This document shows, piece by piece, positions 24,187 through 33,532 of a stretch of 64,000 bases of DNA; within the stretch, counting starts at the first letter, position 1, and each line of letters opens with the position of its first letter. This DNA comes from CALLJL01 sp964627255 (lineage in GTDB: Bacteria > Acidobacteriota > Aminicenantia > Aminicenantales > CALLJL01). The position numbers were made by a program, and so were the translations under genes. Location: NCBI GenBank assembly GCA_964627255.1, contig CAZVIN010000023.1, positions 1 through 64,000 of the forward strand. The letters are read 5' to 3'. The notes under the pieces were generated by a model. That model had not been told where the DNA came from and searched no databases. It saw only the letters and a program-made list of their open reading frames with translations.

Positions 24187-25509
24187 TTATTCTAATGTTC
24201 TAAGCTTGGGTACGAGTCCCCAAATAACCAAAATAAAGGCCAAAAATAAACCGGTGTTAATGATGAGGGCTGTTCTCTCTCCTAAGAGATGAGCTATCTG
24301 TCCAACCCACAAAGAGCCAAGCGGCATAAAACCAAAAAAGGATAAAGCATAAATTCCCATAACCCGACCTCTCATGGAATCCTCAACTAATCCCTGGACC
24401 AAGGCGTTAGTTAGGTTGGCAACGACGATTAGACCGACGCCGACGCCAAGCAGGATAAGCAGGCTCAGTCCTAAGTGCCGGGAGAAGGAAAAGGCCAGCA
24501 TCAAAACCGGCAAAGAAAAGGCGCCCGCGGTCAGCAAGCGGCCGCGGAACTTGAATCTACCTAAGGAAGCAATAAGAAGAGCCGCCAACAAAGCGCCCAA
24601 CCCGCGAGCTGACTGCAGCCAGCCGTTAGTCCGGGCATCGCCCCCTAACTCTTTCACCGCCCAAGCCGGCAGAATAGTTAGGGCGCCCGCTCCAAAAAAG
24701 CTCAAGAGGCCGATGTTAGCGATAAGCGCTAAGAGCACACGCTGACCAAAAAGATAGCTGAGACCATTGCGCCAATCCTGCCAGGCCGAATTCTTGACCA
24801 CCGCTTTCTCCACAGGCCTGAGCTTCATGGCCAGGAGAGCGAAAATTATCGCCAAATACGAAATACCGTTGATCAAAAAACACCAGGCTGGGCCGAAAAA
24901 GGTATATACCAGACCTGAAAAAGCCGGACCAAGAAAAAGGGCGGCGTTAACCATCGTCGAATTGAGAGCGATGGCGTTCGTTAAGTCCTCACGGGGTACT
25001 AATTCGACCACCAAAGCTTGTCGGGCGGGCGCGTCAAAAGCCTGCGCCACGCCCAAGAAAAAAGCTAAAAGAATTATCAGCCAGGGTTGAATTAAATGGC
25101 TGAAGGTAAGACCAGATAGAAGAAAAGCTAAAACCATCATAAAGGTTTGGGTGGAAATGAGGAGCCAACGCCGGCTGACACGGTCAGCAATAACGCCGCC
25201 ATAGGTGGCTAACAGCCACATTGGTACGCCCATGGCAAAACCAATATAGCCAAGGAAAGCCGAGGAATGAGTTAGCTCGTAAATGAAAAAGCTTAAAGCC
25301 GTACTCTGCATCCAGGTGCCAAAAAGCGAAGTCATCTGACCCCAGAACCAGAGACGATAATTGGGATGCCGAAGCGAAGCAAAGGTGTTTTTCCAGCTTA
25401 AACGCCGGGCCGCTTCCTTTGCCCAGTAAATAAAGGAGCCGGAAACTGGGGCAGCTTCAGGCTCATAGAGAACCGGCGTTTGATTTTTATTAGATTGGTT
25501 CACCCCCAT
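24187..25509 (-). CDS. MFS transporter (MFS_3/EntS-like)
   Basis: The 440-residue protein has twelve predicted membrane segments. The first helices carry FGTWMQSTALSFFIYELTHSS and the motif GGVIADRVSRRWLL between helices 2 and 3, a classic MFS A-motif. FDAPARQALVVELVPREDLTNAIALNS is typical of the MFS_3 branch of enterobactin/macrolide exporters. The first 40 residues are a soluble extension. It shares direction with the CbiX-like gene downstream (38 bases). The substrate cannot be assigned. Confidence 0.88.
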   Translation of the reverse strand: MGVNQSNKNQTPVLYEPEAAPVSGSFIYWAKEAARRLSWKNTFASLRHPNYRLWFWGQMTSLFGTWMQSTALSFFIYELTHSSAFLGYIGFAMGVPMWLLATYGGVIADRVSRRWLLISTQTFMMVLAFLLSGLTFSHLIQPWLIILLAFFLGVAQAFDAPARQALVVELVPREDLTNAIALNSTMVNAALFLGPAFSGLVYTFFGPAWCFLINGISYLAIIFALLAMKLRPVEKAVVKNSAWQDWRNGLSYLFGQRVLLALIANIGLLSFFGAGALTILPAWAVKELGGDARTNGWLQSARGLGALLAALLIASLGRFKFRGRLLTAGAFSLPVLMLAFSFSRHLGLSLLILLGVGVGLIVVANLTNALVQGLVEDSMRGRVMGIYALSFFGFMPLGSLWVGQIAHLLGERTALIINTGLFLAFILVIWGLVPKLRTLE

Positions 25510-25547
25510 CTTCTCACTTAAATTATTTGGCGCGAACTATCCAGAGC

Positions 25548-26099
25548 CTACCCTTTAGCCGTTCCTGAAGTTATTTTCTTCTGGCTAACCTCGAGCAAAA
25601 ACTTGGCGACTTCTTCTGGTTCCAAAGGCCAGGCATAAAAAATTTCTATTTCCGGATGATTGACCTGGACCCGGCGGATAGCCGCCGGGATATCCCGGGC
25701 CGCATGTTCGCCTCCCTGAGTCAACATCGGCGTAAGCACCAGCACTCTGCCTGGCCGCCGAGAGCAGGCTGTCTCTAAGGCCTCTTCCACCGAGGGAGAA
25801 CAAAACTCGTTGAAGCCAAGAATCACTTCGTCGCCAGAAATATTCGCCAGGGCTTGTCGCAGCTTCTCAGAGCCAGTATAAAAAGGGTCGTTGGTTTCGG
25901 TCCGGGGCCAGCGCTTTATTTTATCTTCAAGCTGAAGCAATTTCTCTTTTTCGCCGGCAGACAGAGGCCAGCCGAGATGCGCGGCTCTAAAAGATAGCTC
26001 AAAATAGGCTAACAACTCCTGGCGAGGGAAGTCTGCTGGCGGCGCGCCGTGCATGGCCAGGACAATGACCTGCTGCTTCTGGCCTAAACTCATACCCAT
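25548..26099 (-). CDS. CbiX/SirB-like chelatase-family protein
   Basis: The sequence starts near MGMSLGQKQQVIVLAMHGAP, where the histidine of HGAPP is the metal/tetrapyrrole ligand of sirohydrochlorin and ferrochelatase families. Later VILGFNEFCSPSVEEALE and VLVLTPMLTQGGEHAARDIP give the second half with another histidine. I place the start at 26099, just past the stop of the M28 gene; AGGA five bases before the second ATG (26093) makes that equally possible. No other cobalamin or heme gene is near, so the substrate is uncertain; it could be an orphan chelatase-like protein. Confidence 0.65.
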   Translation of the reverse strand: MGMSLGQKQQVIVLAMHGAPPADFPRQELLAYFELSFRAAHLGWPLSAGEKEKLLQLEDKIKRWPRTETNDPFYTGSEKLRQALANISGDEVILGFNEFCSPSVEEALETACSRRPGRVLVLTPMLTQGGEHAARDIPAAIRRVQVNHPEIEIFYAWPLEPEEVAKFLLEVSQKKITSGTAKG

Positions 26100-26100
26100 C

Positions 26101-27921
26101 CTATTTATCGGCAAGAAGATAAGCTGTGGTATAAACCAGCCGCGAAATTTTTTCAATCAGCTCGCCGCTCACTTTCTCCACGCTGTCACTGGTTTGATGA
26201 TAGTCAGAGGTCATCGCGGCGATGGCAAAAAGCCAGGGGATTTTTTCGGAGGCAAAGGAAGAATGGTCGCTACCACCCATCCCTCTTCCCTCTTGACCAG
26301 AGGATTCTCGGAGGAAGAGGTCAAGACCTACATACTGGTTGGCTTCGCGCAGAATTTCGCCAATTCCGGCACCAGCCGAGAAAGAAACAGGTAGAAAATT
26401 GGCTGGCTTAATTTTTTTCAAAAGCTCGTCTGGTTGGGGCAGGTTAAACATCCGGCCTTGACGAGCTAAGGTTGATTCATCATAGGTTCGGCTGATCATG
26501 TCCATGTTGAGATAGGCGACTGTTTTGGCCAAGGGATAAGCGGGGTTCCGAATATAAAAGCGCGAGCCTAGAAGTCCCTGCTCTTCCCCGGTCCAGAGGG
26601 CAAAAACCACAGTTCGCTTCGGTTTTTCCGGGTTAAGCGCCATGGCTCGGGCAATATTCAGCACCCCCACCGACCCCGAGCCGTTATCGTCGGCGCCATT
26701 ATAAACGTAATCATCAAAGGCACCAAGATGGTCCAAGTGGCCGCCAACAATAACCAACTCCTCCTTTAACTTCGGGTCAGAACCTTCTATGTAGCCTAAA
26801 ACATTAACACTACGAACCAAGGCCGCCTTAACTTCTGAGGTAATCGTCACTCTGGTTTGGGGAAGAGCCAGGGAAGCAGGCTTGAAGGTCTTTTCAATCC
26901 TGGCTTTGAGTTCATCTATTGTCACTCCGGCTCCTTCCAGAATTGCGTTGGCCATTTCCCGGGTGATATTGATTACTGGCGACCGTTCCCAGGGCATATT
27001 ACCTGGTGTTCCGGGAAGCATCAGCCGACGACGGGGGCGAGGGTCAATCGGTCGGTCGTCAGAGGCACGACGCCGCGGCACAAAACCTCGGATTACATCT
27101 AAGTCGGAAGTGGTGTTCGCCACTTGAAGAATAGCCGCCGGACCAAGCTTAGAGATGGCTTCTATTTTATTAAACCGGCCAGCTGCCGGCCGCATCATCG
27201 GGGTTTCGGGAGGGAAGTATTTCTCTTTTAGCTCTTTTTTCTGAAAGGGCGAATTCGGGTTGTCCTTGCCCGGGGCTTCAGAGATGACCAAAACAATCTT
27301 ATCTTTAACGTCAACATTTTTTAAGTCATCATAGCCGATTTCTTTTTCGGTAATGCCGTAGCCGGCGAAAACGACTGATCCAGAAACAGATTCCGGCGTG
27401 ACAAACATGCTCGAATAATCAACCCCGCCCGTAAAGGTTCTGGATTTGAGCGAATCGCCCTTTCTTGTCTCTACTACAATCTGGCTTGAGCTTTCCGCTA
27501 TTTCTTTTAAAATCACTTCCTGAAAATAACTTCTCCGGGGCGCAGCTGGCGCCTGACCTGTCGGCGGCATCATAGCGGGGCGGCCAGCGGCTCCAAGTTG
27601 GTCACCAGCGGGCTGAATATTCCAGAGGGAGAAAAGCGAGGCCGCATATTCTGCCGCTAACTGATAACCACGAGTAGCCGTCTGCCGGCCTTCCATTAAA
27701 TCAGAGGCTAAATAGCCGAGCATGGCCAACGAGTCCTTGGCCGTGATTGATTCCAAGCCAGCCCTTAGCTTAGCTGGAGCCGGCGTCAACTTTTCCACCA
27801 GGACCAAGTTCTTTAAAACATCTTCGGGCTTAGCCTGAGGCTGGGTGGCCTGTTGAGGTGAAGCTGCCACCAAGAAACCCAGACACAGACCAAGACCAAG
27901 CCAAGCTAAAATTTTTTTCAT
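26101..27921 (-). CDS. Secreted M28 family zinc aminopeptidase
   Basis: A signal peptide (MKKILAWLGLGLCLGFLVA) is followed by a PA-like inserted domain (about 150-330) and the M28 catalytic domain. Zinc ligands and catalytic residues are visible: VGGHLDHLG, NGADDNGSG, TGEEQGLLGS with the catalytic glutamate, YLNMDMISR, and GGSDHSSF for the last histidine. It would release N-terminal residues from peptides in the periplasm or outside. AGGAGGAG precedes the ATG. It lies 84 bases downstream of the thioesterase gene in the same direction. Confidence 0.92.
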   Translation of the reverse strand: MKKILAWLGLGLCLGFLVAASPQQATQPQAKPEDVLKNLVLVEKLTPAPAKLRAGLESITAKDSLAMLGYLASDLMEGRQTATRGYQLAAEYAASLFSLWNIQPAGDQLGAAGRPAMMPPTGQAPAAPRRSYFQEVILKEIAESSSQIVVETRKGDSLKSRTFTGGVDYSSMFVTPESVSGSVVFAGYGITEKEIGYDDLKNVDVKDKIVLVISEAPGKDNPNSPFQKKELKEKYFPPETPMMRPAAGRFNKIEAISKLGPAAILQVANTTSDLDVIRGFVPRRRASDDRPIDPRPRRRLMLPGTPGNMPWERSPVINITREMANAILEGAGVTIDELKARIEKTFKPASLALPQTRVTITSEVKAALVRSVNVLGYIEGSDPKLKEELVIVGGHLDHLGAFDDYVYNGADDNGSGSVGVLNIARAMALNPEKPKRTVVFALWTGEEQGLLGSRFYIRNPAYPLAKTVAYLNMDMISRTYDESTLARQGRMFNLPQPDELLKKIKPANFLPVSFSAGAGIGEILREANQYVGLDLFLRESSGQEGRGMGGSDHSSFASEKIPWLFAIAAMTSDYHQTSDSVEKVSGELIEKISRLVYTTAYLLADK

Positions 27922-28005
27922 CTTCTCCTCCTAATAATTGATATCATTCATGGCTTCGGGGATGGAACAAGATAAAAGAGATGCGACAAGATAGCTCCAT
28001 TCCAT

Positions 28006-28758
28006 TTAATTAAGCTGCTTCCAGCGAGTGCGCAACCTGGCCAACTCCCGGCGGTCGTCAGGGCGAACAATCTGGTGCCAGAACTCCTTTTTCGCCTCGT
28101 CAGCGGCGTAGATACGAGAAAGAACCCGATGGCCGTAGACTGCTTCTGCCCGGTAGGCCACCTCGATTTCAACGGGCGAAAGATTAAATAATATTTCCGC
28201 CGGCATCCCCTCCAGAGCCCAATGGACATAGACCACATTGTTAACATGGCGGTTAAGGTCGAGATGGGATATTTCCACAGGAAATTCGACTTCTTGCGAA
28301 GCCGAAGGCAAAACAGGCAACGGCGAAAAATCATCATCGAGAGCTCGCTTGGAGACGATGATTTTTTCCGCATAAAGAGTTTCAATCGGGACTGGCTGCT
28401 TTTGCTCTAAGCTAATTACCATCCAGGAACTGGTAGCCGTTAGAATTTTCTGGCCGTCGGGGTCGAGGATTTCCCAATCTCGCAAGGCATAGTATTCGCT
28501 TCGACCTGAGGGCCAAGTCAAGATAACAATTTTTTCTCCCAGCCGGGGAAAACGGTCGATTTTAATATGATAGCGGGAAAGTACCCAAGTCAAGCCCCGG
28601 CGAAAAAGGGCCTCGACAGAAAACCCAAGTTCCTGGGCTTGAGCTCCCGCGGTATCCTGAAGATAATTTAAAAGAGTGTCGGGTCGGGCTCGACCGCGAA
28701 AATCTATCTCATAAGTATGGATTATATATTCGGCTCGATAAATAAGTTCTTCTTCCAT
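28006..28758 (-). CDS. Acyl-ACP thioesterase (FatA/FatB family)
   Basis: The 250-residue protein has two hotdog domains. The first begins YEIDFRGRARPDTLLNYLQD, and the second holds the catalytic pattern DLNRHVNNVVYVHW, the N-x-H-x-x-N signature of the family. It hydrolyses acyl-ACP to free fatty acid. Length matches bacterial members. A strong extended -10 promoter lies just upstream in the 32-base gap shared with the divergent M14 gene. No ribosome binding site is obvious. Confidence 0.88.
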   Translation of the reverse strand: MEEELIYRAEYIIHTYEIDFRGRARPDTLLNYLQDTAGAQAQELGFSVEALFRRGLTWVLSRYHIKIDRFPRLGEKIVILTWPSGRSEYYALRDWEILDPDGQKILTATSSWMVISLEQKQPVPIETLYAEKIIVSKRALDDDFSPLPVLPSASQEVEFPVEISHLDLNRHVNNVVYVHWALEGMPAEILFNLSPVEIEVAYRAEAVYGHRVLSRIYAADEAKKEFWHQIVRPDDRRELARLRTRWKQLN

Positions 28759-28777
28759 TTTAAGCCGAAAAGAGGTT

Positions 28778-28784
28778 TATTATA
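28778..28784. promoter_or_regulatory. Overlapping divergent -10 elements
   Basis: On the minus strand TGATATAAT gives an extended -10 (TATAAT at 28784-28779) for the thioesterase gene, with a leader of about 14 nt. On the plus strand TATTAT (28778-28783) lies seven bases before the M14 ATG, a position that would give a leaderless transcript. The -35 boxes are weak on both sides. The two polymerases could not bind at once, so the genes may be expressed in competition. Confidence 0.45.
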
Positions 28785-28790
28785 TCAAAA

Positions 28791-31700
28791 ATGAAAAATA
28801 TTAAAACTCGGGAGAGAAAAATGAGACAACGCGCTTTCAGTCGGCTCAGGTTTTTTGGCTTTATTACCTTAATTTCCTGGTTTGCCTGCTTCCTGGGCGA
28901 CGGAATGGGACCAATAAAACCAAGTTTATGGGCCTGGTCTGAATTGGACCCAATTTCCTCATCTTCCGCCAGCCTCGTTGATATTTTCGCCTTAGGTCAG
29001 GGAATTCTGGATACTGATGAAGACGGCCTGGGAGACAGGCTTAACCTCGCCATCATCATTCCTGATGACCCTAACCCTTATGAAATGACTGCGGCCGCAG
29101 AAATTGCTGCCCGCTTGAGCTTTGAAAGTCTCGCCACCCGCTTTGACCTGGTCTACCGGGAAAGAGAAACCGTCAATTTAGGCCAGGTCAGATTTCTTAT
29201 CCTCGTGGGTGATAGATTGGCCCTTCTCCGCCGCCTCCCCGCCAATTCATCCGCTCGGCAGCCGTTATCACCTGACCAGGGTTTGGTGAGTTTAATTTCC
29301 CTGGAAAACAAGGAGGCGATTCTCATACGGGGTGGGTCACCCCAGGCTCTGCTTCGTTCCGCCCAAGCTTTCTTTGACCGCTTCCCCTATCTTTGGGATA
29401 TCTGGGGCCTCGAGTCAGGAGAAACTTATGCTTTGGTGGAAAAGGCTGTCCACCAATTCTCGCAACAAGCCTCATCGGTCAACATTCGGCCTCTAATAAA
29501 AGAAATTCTTTACGAACTGCCTCAGCCTAAGGCTGCCTATGATTCGCTGCGGCGCCTTCGCTACGAATGGGGAGAAGTTAAAGAGCTTACTGTCGAGCTT
29601 CCCACCATCGATAATTCTTTGGCCGAAAAAGTCTTGGAAGCCCTCAAAACTCTGCGTCAAGAACATGCCCGAGGGAAAAGCACTGATATCCTTTCCTACG
29701 CTAATTGCCAGCGGCTAAGGTTTGAACTTGGCCAAGGAAATACCAGGCGCACCCTCACGCTCGAACGCGTCGGCTTACCCCGGCGGCTTTTGACTCCTTC
29801 TTTCCGGAGCCGTCGCGAAATCAGGGGGCCGCAACGAGACTTTGACCTTCTCGAACTTTTTACCTCAAAGGGGCTTTTGGCCGACACCAACAACGATTCT
29901 ATCCCTGATTCTTTAGAGGGTTCGGTCATTGTTCCTAACGATAGAGTTATTCCGGGCCTACCACTTTTAGGCCTCAGAATTTCCCTCGAAAGCGCCGGCA
30001 TGGCTTGGCCGATTTTCTTTCTGGCAGACCAGATAGAAGAAAAACAGGCCTTTACCGCACCGATACTTGTTGCCCCGAGCTCTCTAACAGCCGAGCTCGA
30101 AAAAACAGGAAAACTTAGGCTGCCTTCCCTTGAGCCAGGCTCAGGAAGTATCGTCATTGTCCCCCAGGCCTGGCCTCGCTCCAACGCGGTCGTTATTGCC
30201 GGAGGCGATAACGCCGGGCTGGAAAAAACCATCGCTTATCTTAGCCAGACTTTTCCCTATTTAGAAAAATACGGACCGGGAAACGTTCACTGGGTTGATG
30301 TCCGCCGGGGCTTAGAAAATTTTTTTAAGGGAGAAGGGGGCGCCGCTGAGGCTTTTTTCTTCAGTCAACTGCAGAAAATCCTCAACGACCTGAAGCCCAA
30401 GGAATTGGAAGAAATTAAAATTGAGCTAACCCTCCCTCAACCCAACGAGGCCCTGGCCAAGGAATTAGAGCGAGAGCTTCAATCGCAGTTTCCCCAAGCT
30501 AAATCCGAGATAAAGGTCGAGGGGATGCGAGAAAGTCGAGTCATTTTGGCTAAGGAGAAGGAATATCCCTGGGAAGGCGAGGTGGCTCTCAAGCTAATCG
30601 ATGAAAAGCTGAAAAGTCTTCCAGCCGGTATTTCCTCGCTGCAAGTCGTGGTGGCCGTTAGTGAAAGCCCCGAGGTCAGGCACGAGTTGCGCCAACGAAT
30701 CGAAGCTATGCTCCGTTCCGCCGGCTTAACCAGGTTCGCAGTCAAAGTCTTATGTGCCTACAAACAAGGCTTCTTCTGGCTACTTGAAGAAGTGGCCCCA
30801 CAACTGAAGTCAAAGGGCTGTCAACAGCTTCTTATCCGGGTGGCCAAAGAGGAGGAGGACCGGACCCGGTTAAAAAGATTCTACTCTGACCCCAATCGCT
30901 GGCTGCAGGAGCTTTATCCGGTGGATGAGCTCCTGGCCAGGGAGCTGAGTTTGCCCTTAGAGAAAATTGGGTTTGAACTTAAGGAGGCCAGTGAGCCAAC
31001 TTATGAGGCGCTGGCTTATGACGCTTCGGGGCAATTAATTTTTAAGGCTAATTTCAGTCCGGTTACCAAGACTATTCCTTATTGGAAGACCTTGCCAGAA
31101 TGGGGCGAAGTTAAAATTACCCCCTCCTGGGTTCGTTTCCAAAGTGAGGGAAAAATTCTGGCTGATACCATCTTGGCCAGCGACCTAGAAAACTTCTGGT
31201 CCTTCTACCAGGAAGAAATCCTGCCTGACCTCCATCAGCATATCATGAAAAAAACAGGTCACCAGCCAACGACCAGCAAACAGCCCTACTTTAAGCAATT
31301 AGCCATTGAGATATGGGCTTCTGAGCCGGACTATCGCCTCAGTTTAGACGAAGAGATGGTGAGTAGCTTGGAGGCCATCCACGATGAAATTTACTTTGAT
31401 ACTCTGGATTATCTCCGGGGAATTACTGAGGTCGAGGTTCAGGAAAGAGAGGAGGTAACCGATACTTCCAGGCTTTCCGCTCCTGGTAATGTCCTTCCCG
31501 TGATTCACCCTTCTGAAGGGGGAAAGCCGCTCCGGGTGAAGGTAAGGTTAGAAGACTGGAAAGCGACCTCGCCATCTGGCCTCATCACCTGGAAAGAAAA
31601 GGGCCATCTTGAAACGCAAAGCCGACGCCTGAATTTTCCCCGGTTCAAACCTCGACCGCTGCGGCTGCTGAGCTTAACCTGGAACGGGCGGGAGAACCTG

Positions 31701-33083
31701 ATAGAGACTGGCGTTTTTGAGGCGGAAGTCGAGACCGAAAATGAATATCTCGACCTATTGGCGGTCATGGACGATTTGCCCCGCTTGCGAGAAAAAGGCT
31801 TGGTCAGCGAAAGCTTTGTTTATCCTGGGTTGAGAAAAATCACTTTAAGGGTTAAGCATAAAGAATTCTTCCGAGAAGTCGGGCTCGAGGTCAAACCTGA
31901 GGAAAAAAAGAGAGCTGAGAAAAAGGCAGCCGGTCAAGTTCTTAGGGTGCCGGATGAAATTATCTCACCCCAGGCATGTTTGAAAATAGTGCAGGAGCTA
32001 ACCAGCTCCGGGCTACTGAGAGGTTACGTTGCCGGTCACTCTTACGAAGGCCGCGAAGTTCCGGTTATCGAAGGCTTTTTACCTACGGCCACCTATGTTT
32101 CTTTGCCCCGCTTAGTGACGCTCAAACCTACCCTCTTCGCTTCAGGCCGTCAGCACGCTAACGAAGTCTCGGCCACCAATTATCTTCTCAAGCTGGCGGA
32201 AAAATTAGTCAGAGAGGAAACGTGGCGAGAATATCTCAAAAAAATCAATTTAATTCTTCTGCCGCTGGAAAACCCAGACGGCGCCGCCTTAGCTTACGAG
32301 CTTCAGAAGCTGACGCCTTACCACAGCCTTCATGCGGGCCGTTATAGTTCCTTGGGGGTTGATATCGGCTCGCTTATCGGAGTGGAAAACCCGCTCCTTC
32401 CTGAAGCCAGAGTAAGACGCGAGCTCATGGAACGCTGGAAACCTGATATTTACCTTAACCTGCATGGCTATCCTTCTCACGAATGGGTCCAACCCTTTTC
32501 TAACTACGTGCCATATCTTTTCCGGGATTACTGGATTCCCAAAGGCTGGTTTGCCTTTTATCGTAGCCTGCGTTTACCCATCTATGAGCCTTGGAAACAA
32601 GCGGGCGAAGATTTAAAGCAATTTATTATCGAGGCCATGAGGAGCTTGCCTGATTTTAGCCAATCCAGCCAGAAGTTTTACGAGCGCTATTTCCGCTGGG
32701 CCACGCGTTGGGCGCCTCACGCCGCTGAACTGGAACTTTATGACGGCGTTAATCTTTACGCCCGACGACGCTCTTCTCAAGAAACGAAGCTTACGGCCCG
32801 AACTCAGTTGACCTATGTTGAAGAAACACCAGAGCTGATGGACGAAACAGCTCATGGCGTTTGGCTGCAGCAGCTGAGCGAGCTGGGATTAACCTATCTT
32901 CGAGCCCATTTAAAATATTTGAGTTCTGTCAGTCATGATGTCTGCCGGGTGGATGAGGAAATTCAGGAGAGAGTGAGATTTCAATGGCTGAGGCGAAGGC
33001 CAGGCCTTATCCCCCCAAGCCTTCAAGCACCTCTTATTCTCCAGGTTCCCCCCCAAAATCCGGCGGAACCAAATAAGAAATAA
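28791..33083 (+). CDS. Very large secreted M14 zinc carboxypeptidase
   Basis: This 1430-residue protein has a signal segment (about 18-45). The catalytic M14 domain lies at about 1050-1400: RQHANEVS gives H1120-x-x-E1123, NPDGAALAYE follows, YLNLHGYPSHEW carries the third ligand (about 1225), and the glutamate in AAELELYD is a candidate catalytic base. Two related modules precede it, each with an aspartate-rich loop (DTDEDGLGDRLN at about 75 and DTNNDSIPDSLEG at about 367), then IIxP or IVVP strands and an RFPYLW or TFPYLE block, so the N-terminal part is an internal duplication. M14 peptidases are usually 300-500 residues. The ATG at 28791 has no clear ribosome binding site. Confidence 0.85.
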   Translation: MKNIKTRERKMRQRAFSRLRFFGFITLISWFACFLGDGMGPIKPSLWAWSELDPISSSSASLVDIFALGQGILDTDEDGLGDRLNLAIIIPDDPNPYEMTAAAEIAARLSFESLATRFDLVYRERETVNLGQVRFLILVGDRLALLRRLPANSSARQPLSPDQGLVSLISLENKEAILIRGGSPQALLRSAQAFFDRFPYLWDIWGLESGETYALVEKAVHQFSQQASSVNIRPLIKEILYELPQPKAAYDSLRRLRYEWGEVKELTVELPTIDNSLAEKVLEALKTLRQEHARGKSTDILSYANCQRLRFELGQGNTRRTLTLERVGLPRRLLTPSFRSRREIRGPQRDFDLLELFTSKGLLADTNNDSIPDSLEGSVIVPNDRVIPGLPLLGLRISLESAGMAWPIFFLADQIEEKQAFTAPILVAPSSLTAELEKTGKLRLPSLEPGSGSIVIVPQAWPRSNAVVIAGGDNAGLEKTIAYLSQTFPYLEKYGPGNVHWVDVRRGLENFFKGEGGAAEAFFFSQLQKILNDLKPKELEEIKIELTLPQPNEALAKELERELQSQFPQAKSEIKVEGMRESRVILAKEKEYPWEGEVALKLIDEKLKSLPAGISSLQVVVAVSESPEVRHELRQRIEAMLRSAGLTRFAVKVLCAYKQGFFWLLEEVAPQLKSKGCQQLLIRVAKEEEDRTRLKRFYSDPNRWLQELYPVDELLARELSLPLEKIGFELKEASEPTYEALAYDASGQLIFKANFSPVTKTIPYWKTLPEWGEVKITPSWVRFQSEGKILADTILASDLENFWSFYQEEILPDLHQHIMKKTGHQPTTSKQPYFKQLAIEIWASEPDYRLSLDEEMVSSLEAIHDEIYFDTLDYLRGITEVEVQEREEVTDTSRLSAPGNVLPVIHPSEGGKPLRVKVRLEDWKATSPSGLITWKEKGHLETQSRRLNFPRFKPRPLRLLSLTWNGRENLIETGVFEAEVETENEYLDLLAVMDDLPRLREKGLVSESFVYPGLRKITLRVKHKEFFREVGLEVKPEEKKRAEKKAAGQVLRVPDEIISPQACLKIVQELTSSGLLRGYVAGHSYEGREVPVIEGFLPTATYVSLPRLVTLKPTLFASGRQHANEVSATNYLLKLAEKLVREETWREYLKKINLILLPLENPDGAALAYELQKLTPYHSLHAGRYSSLGVDIGSLIGVENPLLPEARVRRELMERWKPDIYLNLHGYPSHEWVQPFSNYVPYLFRDYWIPKGWFAFYRSLRLPIYEPWKQAGEDLKQFIIEAMRSLPDFSQSSQKFYERYFRWATRWAPHAAELELYDGVNLYARRRSSQETKLTARTQLTYVEETPELMDETAHGVWLQQLSELGLTYLRAHLKYLSSVSHDVCRVDEEIQERVRFQWLRRRPGLIPPSLQAPLILQVPPQNPAEPNKK

Positions 33084-33155
33084 TATAGTGATTAAAATAG
33101 ACAAATAAAATAAAACGGTTGTCTTCCATTTTATATGAACTGGGTTGAGGGCTAA

Positions 33156-33387
33156 GTTCGGGAGGGCAGAAGTGACCATGGAAGGTTTAGCCTTCCCGAA
33201 TCGCCCTTCGAGGGAACCTCTGGCCGCCGAGGATGTCTGAGCCTGAACAGGACCAACGGAGAGGCCAAAGGGGGGCAAGGGGCTTTTGGGCTTTGTCTCT
33301 GAACAGGGAGGCGAGTTCCGCAGGCGCCGAGAAGGGCGAAGAGGGAACGGTGTTAAAAACCTGAGTGGGAGCGAGGCCATCCCGAAC
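33156..33387 (+). ncRNA. Candidate structured RNA, copy A
   Basis: This intergenic 232-base element recurs at 59952-60199 on the other strand with about three quarters of bases matching by eye. The ends pair as GTTCGGGA (33156-33163) with TCCCGAAC (33380-33387). Inside are GGAAGG-TTTAG-CCTTCC (33180-33196), CCT-GAAC-AGG, GTTCC with GGAAC (33315-33319, 33344-33348) enclosing CGCC-GAGAAG-GGCG (33325-33338). Copy B keeps most of these helices, using U-G pairs where bases changed, which also indicates this strand as the RNA. An antisense frame crosses it but is broken in copy B. I cannot name a family. Confidence 0.55.
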
Positions 33388-33532
33388 GTCTCCGAGCTTA
33401 ACCCATACAAGATGGAAGAGAATTAATAAAACTAATTAAAAGCCAATTCAGTTATTAAATTGGGCCGCTTTTAAAATAAAATTGAAATGGGAGAGAAGCT
33501 CTTATCCAAAAGCAAACCGCCAAGGAACGGGC

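Noticed and set aside
28791..33083. CRISPR array or tandem DNA repeats behind the duplicated M14 modules
   Set aside because: The similarity is between protein modules about 290 residues apart and is not a DNA repeat; no regularly spaced repeat array was seen anywhere in the window.
32910..33410. Open frame antisense to candidate RNA copy A
   Set aside because: It overlaps the end of the M14 gene and crosses the RNA element; the matching frame in copy B is interrupted by a stop, so protein conservation is not supported.
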